Of a stretch of 64,000 nucleotides of DNA, positions 54,974 through 64,000 are shown in pieces. The notes under the pieces are model-generated. The model ran no database searches. It was not told the origin of the DNA and saw only the letters and a list, made by a program, of their open reading frames with translations. The DNA comes from Doryteuthis pealeii (Eukaryota > Mollusca > Cephalopoda > Myopsida > Loliginidae): assembly GCA_023376005.1 (NCBI GenBank), contig CM042179.1, positions 19,184,419 through 19,248,418 on the forward strand, written 5' to 3'. Both the position numbers and the translations under genes were made by a program. How positions within the stretch are numbered: the stretch's first letter is position 1; each line of letters begins with the position of its first letter.

Positions 54974-55820
54974 GCCTTTTAGATTATCAGTGAAAAGAAT
55001 ATACATCGATATGTTTTGTTAAAAGGGTAGGGGCCTAACTTTTCAGTTGAGTTTTCTCCAAAAATTATTAGTTAACAATTCTACAGTAGGCTTGTTATTA
55101 AATAATTATTTGTTTTTAGAATCTGAAATTATGAAACTTAAAATTAGGCATCTCATATTTAAATGAATTTTATCTATCAATTAGGTATATGGATTGTTGC
55201 TTTCAAGGCGCATATAGGTGGTGCGAATGGTAATATTTATTTGAAAGAATTTTGATTGAGTCAGTTTGATTGAAACCATTCAGTTATTTAGAAGAAATAA
55301 TTCCTTGATGAATAAGTCAACTCTGAAAATTTTATTAAAATCAGATAATTTTTTTTTTTTAATTATCAATCTGGGCCTCTGCATCTTTTAACATTTCTTG
55401 CTGACTTTTTGTAAACAAAAAATCCAGATTTTTTTTAATTCTAAAGAGTTAAAGAAAAAGATTTTCTAGATGTTTTGAACAAAAAAAAAAAAAGATTTCA
55501 TTTAAATCAATATCAAAAAGTTAATCCTTTTTCTGTAAATAGTGTATTTAATGTTTTTTATTATTGATTTCTAAGAAGAAACTGTTATAAGTCTTAAAAT
55601 ATTAAATAATGTGGGTGTTTTAGTCCGTAACTACTTCACACAAAGCGCCCATTTTGATCAAATTGTTTAAAATGTATTAAAAATAAATTACATATGTAAT
55701 ATTATTTTACCCTTTTTTATTTTTTTAAAAAATATTTATTTTTACTTTTTGACTTAAACAAAAATTTGACCTTAGATAATCAATTTAATTAATTTTAATT
55801 TGTTTTTAAGATAAAAATGA
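54740..55820 (+). repeat. Foldback repeat F, copy 3, directly after copy 2
   Basis: Shares the F core (AATAAGTACTGAAAATCTGA; GGGTAGGGGCCTAACTTTTC; TTGTTTTTAGAATCTGAAA) and right extension (AAATAAATTACATATGTAAT). The left arm is missing, and a 70-bp (TA)n tract at 54903-54970 is inserted. Confidence 0.72.
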
Positions 55821-56459
55821 GCACACAAATTGGTTGTACCTATCAAATATGTATCATGATGTATTTCTTGCTTTTTGACAAATATATGTAGATATTATAC
55901 ACCCCCCCCCAAAAAAAAAAAGAACCCCTACTTTTAAAAAAAATAAATTTACAAATTTCAATTGAATTTCTACAAAACACAACCCCCCCACCCCCTTGAG
56001 GCTTAAATCCTTCAGTATTTTTCAATATTTTTATTCTTAAAGTAATTTACATTAAAAAGAAAAACAAGCAATTTGATTTATCCTTTTTAATGATTGGTTC
56101 CCATATTGTGTTCATCTCTGGTCTACTGAATAGGTCACTACAGCCCAACATGTAAGCTGCTTCTTTAAGACGTCTTGTTTCCCATGTCCTTCCCTATCTG
56201 TTATTTTAAATTGAAAATATAACTTTGATATACAATAGTATATAAAATATAATACAGATATAGAATTAGGTGGGGGTCATTATAAAATATCTACATATAT
56301 TTGCCAATAAAAAGCGAGAAACACAGCACAATAAATATTTGAATTTGAGTTTATTGAAATTTGTACAAATTCAATAAAAAACAAACAAAAACATTTATTT
56401 AAAACATTGGGTGGGGGTGTAAAATATCTAAATTGATTTGCTGATAAACCAAACAAAGC
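55820..56459. other. A/T-rich with C runs, no gene
   Basis: Homopolymer-rich (C10, A11). An inverted copy of the 53651 block ends at 56447, where the target duplication of the LINE derivative begins. Confidence 0.5.
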
Positions 56460-57057
56460 CCGCCCTGTCGGCTGGGGCGTTAGAATGCAACGACTGCACT
56501 TCTGCAGAGGGGTAAGACTCCCCCAATGGGGCCACCTGTTGGCCGTGGGTAGTGACCCGTGATGCTTAAGGATAGAGCCCAGGTGGATGAGCAGTTCATG
56601 ACATGCAATACTCCACTTTGGCCCTTTCTTAGGCTAGACGGGCGGTCAGGGAGGCCCCCTCCGATCAATTGGCTGGTCACGTCAAGCCCTAGCACCTATA
56701 TGATTTTCCCAACCCTATTGCCTTTATGGCAAGCCCCAGCCCCTTTTTATCATATGGGTGCTAGAAGGCGGTGGCTGCGGTCTACATGTCCTGGGAATGA
56801 TGTTAAACTCTATCTGATGGTGAGGTTCCAGTTTTGGAGGTTTGGGGAATGTGGAGCACCCCTTCATCACCATTGCTCCCTGGTCCACTCTGACCCAGAG
56901 TGGTAGTACCTGTTAGGGTCCCATCTATGGGTTAAATAGAAAAATGTATTTATAAAAAAATTGTATTATCCATTAAGAATTGATTTATTTCAAAACTTTA
57001 TCAGCATTAAATGACCCACTGAGGTTGATATGCCGTAAAACAAAACAAACCAAACCA
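56460..57057 (+). mobile_element. Non-autonomous ~600-bp LINE derivative, plus strand
   Basis: LINE 5' block (CTGCAGAGGGGTAAGACTCC, GCCACCTGTTGGCCGTGGG), middle as in 23936-24565 (ATTGCCTTTATGG, GGTGCTAGAAGGCGG, GACCCAGAGTGG), LINE 3' block (GAGGTTGATATGCCGTAAAA) and an AAACC tail. AACCAAACAAAGC flanks both sides (56447 and 57058). No RT, so it must have moved with machinery supplied in trans. The frame at 56559-56906 has no recognised domain. Confidence 0.85.
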
Positions 57058-57409
57058 AACCAAACAAAGCAGGAGGCCAGACAATTTTATTGTACAGGAT
57101 GTCCATAAAGTCAGAGTACGTTTTAAATAATTTATAACTTTAAAGTGCATATGGACTTTGTGGACACCCTGTGTAGTTAATTGATAGATGTAAGCATCAT
57201 CTATAATAAACCCAAGATACTTCATTAACCCTGCATCATAAAAAAAGTAAGAATAAACTGTCTAAATGTGTCGATATTAGATTGATATCAATTGAATTAT
57301 GAAATTGCCGTGAACATGTGCTGTCCTGGAAAATCTTTAAAATGTTCTGGAAATGTCCTGAAAAATGATTTCCTAAAATTAGTGGTAACCCTGATGTGGG
57401 AGTTTTCTT

Positions 57410-60400
57410 TGAGCAGTTACTCCATCATTATAACCATGCTCCTCCCTAATCTCATGAGTTGACTATAATGCTGGTTGTTTCTGCCACCTTTTTGGTGGGA
57501 TAATCTCTCATTTGGAAGATCTTCAGTTGTGTTTTGGTAAAATATTGACTTGTTCATATGTGGAGAATTGATACACTCCACTACTAATTCATCTTCGGAG
57601 GATGTGTTATCATACTCATTCACTGTGCACTAGATCCAACAACGGGACAGATCCTTAATATGATGTGGCATCCCATCAACTAGGACTGAGTGCAGGCTAT
57701 AAACTTCTTTCTTCCCTCAAGGAGGAGATTGGTGCTGACATCTTTTTCCTTGACGTGTTTCTTGGGACATAAGCGCACCCAGTCTTCAGTGAACTTTCTG
57801 AATGTTCTTACGCAGAATGCAGCACCATAGTTAGTGAACAATTCGGTGGGTGGCCCTCGCTCACAGCAACCTCAATTACTGAATAATGCTGGTTGACATA
57901 GTGGGTTATATCCATTCCAACACTGCTCCAATTGTCACATCCTACCATCCCAATTTCTAATGAACAGACACAAGGTCTGTTGATTGACATGCCTCAATTT
58001 CTGACTGGTCTTGACATCTGCTTTTTGATATGTTAGGATTGACTTGCTTTACAAAATACAGTGTTTGCTTCTCACCAGGAAGCCCATTACATTTATGGAT
58101 GGCCAATATGCTAGTGGTTTCTGGTTTTTCTACAAAATGTGTATACTGGCTGCATAGGTTCTTTTTTCTGAACTGCATCAAGCTCCTTTTTTTTTTTTTT
58201 TTTTTTTTGTATGAGACCTAACAGGTATCTCTATAAAATCCAACGATGCATATACACTGAGTCATTATTCAAAACAATCACAGTTGCTTTCCATTGTCAT
58301 GCCAAATTGACTCTTCAACACTGTATCCAGTTCTACCAAATTGATGTATTTACATTTACATGCCAGACATGGTCAACATGTGTCCTTGACTATGGATCTG
58401 TTTGTTACTAAGGAGTGCAAGTCAGCCCAAACTGTGACCTCACATCCATTTACACACCAACCACCATGTGCTGGATCCTTCTGCTTCAGTCTAGAGATAA
58501 TATCCATCAGCATTTGTATCAATAGAGTACCTTACACTTCATTGTCCCAACTGTTCATCACTGCAACTGCATTTGTCAGACTGAGAAAATGCAAAGTGGA
58601 GCCGTATACAAACAAAACACTCTGGTGCCACTCTCTAGCTCTTTAACCCAAACTTCCCCAGATTGGCTTTTATGCGGTGCAGTGGACACGTTTATTAATA
58701 AAGATGTTATCAATGTAGGACAATGCAACTTTTTGGATAGTTTCATCCTCTGCATCATGGCATTGACAATTGATCACATAATTGGTGTCACCACATTTGA
58801 TTCCTACTGCTGCCACTCCTATTTGCATTGGGTGTGCATGCATCACCATGTGGGTTGGGTTCCTGATAATCCATAACAGGTTAGATCTACTTATTCTTCT
58901 GTAATATGGCCATGAATAGAATTAGGCCATTGCAGGGGTCCAAGCTCTTCTTTGGGGTAAGATAACAGCCAACCATTGTCTACCCACACCTGCAGTTTTT
59001 ATTTATATTTTTCTCTGCGCTTTTAAAAAAAAATCAGGTTCACTTATGTGAATGGCAGCACATGAGGTTTCATCAGTTTGAAAGAATCTCATGTTGCTGA
59101 TCAAACACACTCTGCTGTCCATCCTCCTTAGAGTGTCAAATCCAAGTTGCATGTCTAACCCAAACATCTGATCCATGACCAAGACCTTAACATCAACAAG
59201 ATTACAGTAACTCACACCAAACTTAATGGCTGATTCCATAACACTAAAAGTTGTTCTTGCTGACCATCAACCTATCTACGTCTTTCCTCATCCAAAGGTA
59301 ACAATGAAACTGAGCAATCTGTCTATTAGGAGTGCTTTTTATACCCTTGACATACATAGTGATCAAAGAACCTCATACTGATTGTGCTTTTTATACCCTT
59401 GACATACATAGTGATCAAAGAACCTCATACTGATTGTGCTTTTTATACCTTGACATACATAGTGATCAAAGAACCTCATACTGATTGTGCTTTTTATACC
59501 CTTGACATACATAGTGATCAAAGAACCTCATACTGATTGTGCTTTTTATACCCTTGACATACATAGTGATCAAAGAACCTCATACTGATTGTGCTTTTTA
59601 TACCCTTGACATACATAGTGATCAAAGAACCTCATACTGATTGTGCTTTTTATACCCTTGACATACATAGTGATCAAAGAACCTCATACTGATTGTGCTC
59701 AGATTGGTGCTGACATCTTTTTCCTTGACATGTTTTCTGAACTATTCATCAATAGTATGGAAAGCTTCAGTTCAGCGTTGACTCAAGCAGTCCTTTGTGA
59801 CATGATTAGGATCATTACAATGGGGATACTTGATATTATTGTGTGTGGGATTCTCCTGGTCTGATTTCACATTGTTCATGCTGCCACTACCAACTGGTTC
59901 TCTTCCATTATCTCATCTTTGATAGTTGTCCAAGATTAGGCCAGCAGCTGTTCAATTGCCAGTATGTCAACCTAGGATAAAACATAAAGGAGACACTTTA
60001 CCTGGTCTGGTAGTCTTGCCACAAATGCACATGTCAGACTATGGTCACTCATTCTGCTATGAGTTCCATATCACCACCAATTACACGTCAACTGAATCGG
60101 TGATGCAGTTGTCCTGTTACAAACTGCTCATACACAACAAACGTGTCTATTGCAAAGGCAATGCACAATGTAAAATTTATTTAGCTGACATTCACCTTCT
60201 CCTCATAGTCACTTAGGAAAACATGAATGTCAGCTGCATAACTGTTAGTACTCAGCATAAAACCTGCCAGACATTCTCAAGGAATTGTGTTCCAGCTGAT
60301 TCACATTGCACATTTTGCATACAAGCTCTTTCTCCATACATTTGACTGTGGGTGATTTGGGTGCAGATCTGTCAAACTTAGGGATGAGTTTGAGATCAAA

Positions 60401-60470
60401 TTTCCCTTCTGACATTTTGTGTATGTTAAAAAAGACTAATATCAACCAACAAGCAAGTGCAATTGACACA
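57410..60470 (-). pseudogene. Decayed Gypsy-like element E
   Basis: On the minus strand, Gag begins MSEGKFDLKLIPKFD near 60413, includes VCKMCNVNQLEH, and continues in pieces to about 59900 with ACAFVARLPD. A protease-like remnant (VKVLVMDQMFGLDMQLGFDT) lies at 59200-59110. RT is unreadable, and an integrase-core remnant (SSVGMDITHYVNQHYS then GHPPNCSLTMV) lies at 57940-57830. A 52-bp VNTR has expanded inside it. Frame is broken throughout. Confidence 0.7.
59332..59694. repeat. 52-bp VNTR, 7 units
   Basis: Units start at 59332, 59384, 59436, 59487, 59539, 59591 and 59643. Each begins GTGCTTTTTATACC. The third is 51 bp through loss of one C; the others look identical, so expansion was recent. 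Confidence 0.97.
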
Positions 60471-60574
60471 GTAACAACTAATTAGCAGCACAACAGAGTA
60501 ACAGGGAACAAACTACTAGCATGAAACTGTAACTTTATACTGTGATGAACTGCTGAAAGAGGTGTGTGTGTGTG

Positions 60575-60592
60575 TGGGGGGGGGGGGGGGGT
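60575..60592. repeat. (GT)n-(G)n tract
   Basis: GTGTGTGTGT followed by an uninterrupted run of G. Confidence 0.9.
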
Positions 60593-60899
60593 CAGTGGTC
60601 CCAGAGGTGGAAATGGGCTAAAAAAATGAGTTTGACTAGGATGCTTCTCAATACCATTAGCAAATCCACTGAGAAGTTCAACTCCATGATTGTTTTGTTT
60701 GTTTTTGGTTTTGGGGTCATCAGGAGAGAATGTGCACCATTTCAGAGCCTTTCTCTCAATGGTTTTATTTGCACACCAGCCCCCCCCCCCCCCTCACTGA
60801 TGTGATGCCCCCAGAAAATATATCCAGTATATTGTACAATGGAATATACAAATGAATACCAGTCAAAAGTTGTCTTTAAATTTTCATGCGTTATGGGAA

Positions 60900-61420
60900 T
60901 ATTACGTGAATCTCATTACGCATTTTTGAGCAGGTTCCACGGGACATTTCTTTTTTTTCCCTATCCACATTAATCTATTGCCTGTTATTTCTGTGAGGTG
61001 TTTTATGCTTTTGGTTCTTTTTAGCCCAGAAATTGGTACAGGGTTCTGGCAACGAATCCTCTTGCTCCAACCTCCACAGCTTTAACAATCACACTATACC
61101 CTTATTTTTCCAGCTCTGTTTTAAGATGTTCATACTTTATTGGTTTTGTAATTGTGGCTTTATTCTAATCGGTTCTCATATGGTATTGTTAATTCTACCA
61201 GGATGATCTTTGAGTTCGCCCTTGAAAATAGAACAATGTCAGGTTGCAATCCCTTATTAGTTATTATTTTCAGGTAATTATTACGCCAGCCAAGGAAGAC
61301 TGCAGATATCTCCCAATTGCTACCTGATTCTAGGTTTTTACCGGGTATAGCTTGATGATGCGCCTAAAAATGGCATATACCTTGCCCCTCTCCACAATAA
61401 ATTTTTGAATTTAGAAACTC
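60900..61420 (-). pseudogene. R2-like endonuclease relic, minus strand
   Basis: The minus strand reads WEISAVFLGW, NNYLKIITNKGLQPDIVLFS, then ILVELTIPYENRLE and, after shifts, KAVEVGARGF-like and ARTLYQFL-like pieces. PD...E-x-T-x-PYE matches the restriction-like endonuclease of the ORF at 15950, but the sequence is a different, diverged lineage. Stops and shifts throughout. Confidence 0.7.
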
Positions 61421-61423
61421 AAC

Positions 61424-61702
61424 TTGATCAAGGAGTTGTGTGATTCTGCTACGTTTAACATATGTGACAAATTTTCTTGGGTAAAAATCAATGACAACTT
61501 GCATGGAAAATTTCATCACTCAGTCGAGCTGATAAGTTTTAATGATTGTTACAGTCTTAGTAACTTGTCTGATGAGGGCTTAGAAGCAAACAATCAAGAC
61601 ATTTGGAACTATTTACAGTTTTTGTCCAGAAAGATCTCTCCTATTGCCCAGCTCACTGATATCATGTACAAATTACTTGAACAATCTGACCCTGTCAAAT
61701 AG
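61424..61702 (+). CDS. Unrecognised 92-aa frame, possible element remnant
   Basis: The content looks protein-like: FHHSVELISFNDCYSLSNLS, then DEGLEANNQDIWNYLQFLSR. It is followed after the stop by CTECGATNHMIQS in another frame, a possible zinc finger. I do not recognise the family. It may be a fragment of a transposable-element protein or a decayed host exon. No splice sites are clear, and the ATG is not supported. Confidence 0.4.
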   Translation: MIKELCDSATFNICDKFSWVKINDNLHGKFHHSVELISFNDCYSLSNLSDEGLEANNQDIWNYLQFLSRKISPIAQLTDIMYKLLEQSDPVK

Positions 61703-62001
61703 TCACTTAGTGTCAGCCGCAAAAGTACTGTACAGAATGTGGTGCCACTAATCACATGATCCAATCCCGCACTAGATTGTTTAATCTGCCTAAAACAATC
61801 ATATATCAGTTTTGTAGAAGATATTTTTCTAGATTATGGTCTTATCTATATGTATTATGAAATATGGGTATTATTCATAAAGTTTCATTAAATTTTGATC
61901 TAAAATCAGTAATAAATGAAATATCTTAAGATTTTTTTGTGGATTGTTTGACTTGTCTGTGTATATCTGATTGAGTCTTGTCTCATTTTCAATAGACAAA
62001 A

Positions 62002-62350
62002 GTTGTCTCTTTTAATGGCAATCTGCTCTATTCTCACTAAACCTCCCAGAATGAGTTAATACACCTGAAAATGGGCTACTTCAAATACTTGTCTCTTTTA
62101 ATGGCAATGTGTAAAGCAGAAAAAATAGCATATATTGCAGTGAATCTGCTCTAGTCTCACTACCCCCCTCCCCCACAGAATGAGTTAATACACCTGAGAA
62201 TGGGCTACTTCAAATACTTGTCGCTTTTAATGGCAATGTGTAAAGCACAAAAAATAGAATATATTGCAGTGAATCTGCTCTAGTCTCACTAACCCCCCCC
62301 TCCCAGAAAGATTTAATACACCTGAAAATAGGCTACTTCAAATCTAATGA
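62002..62350. repeat. ~130-bp tandem repeat, about 2.7 units
   Basis: Units start at TGTCTCTTTTAATGGCAAT (62002, about 62090, about 62220). The first lacks about 40 bp. Each has GAATGAGTTAATACACCTGA-like sequence and a C-run. Confidence 0.88.
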
Positions 62351-62885
62351 CATATGAAGTTGAAAAAATATAATTTTGGACCATTTTATCTATTTTTAGG
62401 ACAATTCATCAGGGTTACAGTCTGACATACTCCTATTTCCAAAGTTTTCCTATCTGGGATCACTGTGGGAGGAGGGGGGGTCACTAGTACCTGCTTTTAT
62501 TGAGAGTTGTGGTAACCAATGATTGGCTATGGCAGGTACTTTGTATAAGGTTGGGAGAATTGGCATCCGAATTGCTGAACTGTCAACAAAACCCACACAA
62601 ATGACATATGGGTGTTTTCTTTGGGTTGGTACTCCCTCATTATAACCACAAACACTCCATGGATTGATTCATAAAAAATGTTTTTATATTGCAGTTGGAG
62701 ACAAGTTGCTGGCATAATTTTATTACATTACTAAAAGGTATCATTTTAGAAAATGATCCTTCATTTGTTTTCAAACTCCCAAAGTTAAATATTTATTTGT
62801 ATCTATGCATATATTTCTCTTAAGCTTCAATCACATTCTCAGATTTCTGCACAATAACAATTTAAAATGTAAAATTCCTTCTGCT
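62350..62885. other. Unassigned; LTR-like similarity to 57400
   Basis: TGGGTGTTTTCTTTGGGTTGGTACTCCCTCATTATAACCA at 62610 parallels 57400-57440, so it may be a terminal fragment of element E. No coding content. Confidence 0.4.
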
Positions 62886-62889
62886 AAAT

Positions 62890-62926
62890 AACATCCACAC
62901 ACACACACACACACACCCACACACAG
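62890..62926. repeat. (CA)n microsatellite
   Basis: Interrupted CA array. Confidence 0.92.
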
Positions 62927-62939
62927 TGGCAACTCTAAC

Positions 62940-63428
62940 ACACTGGCTACTCCAACTATCATTTCAAACCAACAAGAAAACCATAGCTTGGTCAAACAAA
63001 TTTTGGATGACTTTTCTGATAAATTTTATTCATTATTTATTTATTTATTTAAAAAAAAATTTTTTTTAAGGGTAATTTTGTTTCATCCTTTATAAGTCTG
63101 ACTTAATTTGCTATTCTGAAATGATTTAATGTAATGAAATTAACAACCTTTTTGATAATGACTTAAATGTAATAAATCAAATCTATTAAGAATAATCAAA
63201 TTTTTAATTCTCTATTTTCCAAGTTATGAAGTTCTCATAACTTAATATTAATAATAGCTAAAATGATAATTTTACATGAACAAAAATTCATCAGGTTAAC
63301 TAGGACTGAAACATAGAATTAATTTTCTGTTAAATCAGATGTCAGGATTAAAATCATTTGATATTTATTACCCATTTCTACATTATTGGAACATAAATAT
63401 ATATCTGTGCAAAAATAAGTACAACTTC

Positions 63429-63482
<54 letters not shown>

Positions 63483-63840
63483 GTATCCAAAACTTGGTAG
63501 TAAGGGATGATTCTATATGTGATTTCTAGGTCACTCCTGAAAAAACCAGGCCTTGAAAAGTTTTTTTTTTTTCTCATTTGACTTCCTTTTTCTCATGGTG
63601 ACACTTTTAATGTATACATTTTGTAAAAGGACAAAAAAAATTTTTTGAGTAAATTTTTCTGTTATGCAATTCAAATTATTTTGATTTCCCATCTGATGAG
63701 ACAGGATTTTGGGGAGCTTTATTAAATCAACTTAAATTTATAAAGGCCCCAATTTTGGTTGAAATAAATTTATTATGGAATAATGGTGTTGAGTTTTTCC
63801 TTCATTTCAAAGATATATATATATATAAAAAAAACACTCA
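62940..63840. other. A/T-rich, no gene; (GT)n-(TA)n at 63431-63479
   Basis: The only clear structure is a GT/TA microsatellite of about 50 bp. No exon or element recognised. Confidence 0.6.
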
Positions 63841-63844
63841 ATCC

Positions 63845-64000
63845 CTCTGGCACCCTGTTGGTGGGGCGTTAAAATGCACCTCTGCAGAGGGGTAAGACTC
63901 CCCCAATGGGGTCACCTGTTTGCCGTGGGTGGCGACCCGTGATGCTTAAGGATGGAACCCAGGTGGATGAGCAGTCCATGACTTGCAATACTCCACTTTG
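63845..64000 (+). mobile_element. LINE or LINE-derivative 5' end, cut by window edge
   Basis: CACCTCTGCAGAGGGGTAAG, GGGTCACCTGTTTGCCGTGG and GACCCGTGATGCTTAAGGAT match 56500-56610 closely. Whether it is a full LINE or the 600-bp form cannot be told. Confidence 0.82.

Overview
This window is low-GC, intron-bearing animal DNA, most likely from a protostome invertebrate. There are no operons, and the only convincing host coding sequence is spliced: one BAH-domain exon (about 18.2 kb) and three exons of a UBE2K/HIP2-type ubiquitin-conjugating enzyme (49.7-51.6 kb). I do not name a species. Nearly everything else is transposable-element sequence in nested layers, plus simple repeats.

Layout. 0.4-8.1 kb: a 5'-truncated Penelope-like element (PLE) is split by a young, almost complete Gypsy LTR retrotransposon (620-7284; LTRs of 812 and 813 bp that appear to differ by one base in the stretches I compared, 4-bp target duplication, gag and pol in the same frame separated by one UGA). 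7.9-17.5 kb: a head-to-tail duplication of a unit of about 4.75 kb. Each copy carries the PLE 3' end, AT-rich DNA, a hammerhead-ribozyme-like motif, an AT minisatellite and the 3' end of an R2-like non-LTR element with a restriction-like endonuclease. 17.5-28 kb: the BAH exon, then a decayed Gypsy element into which a Jockey/I-like LINE (20903-26880, 16-bp target duplication) inserted; that LINE is itself split by further repeats. 28-34 kb: two decayed Gypsy elements in opposite orientation, one embedded in the other. 34-49.6 kb: dispersed A/T-rich repeat families, a mariner-like TIR element, RTE-type LINE fragments on both strands and a dead mariner transposase. 49.7-51.6 kb: UBE2K exons with a long perfect-type hairpin in an intron. 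52-64 kb: foldback repeats, a short non-autonomous LINE derivative, a decayed minus-strand Gypsy holding a 52-bp VNTR, a second minus-strand R2-like endonuclease relic and another LINE-derivative 5' end at the window edge.

No cellular pathway is assembled here; the two host genes appear unrelated. The most notable items are two hammerhead-ribozyme-like motifs that keep all three helices, a Gypsy element whose Gag has a CCCH zinc finger and whose pol is reachable only through an in-frame UGA, and a family of ~600-bp retroposons that keep both ends of a LINE but lack its coding region. Most element boundaries below are my own reading and are approximate unless a target duplication or splice site fixes them.
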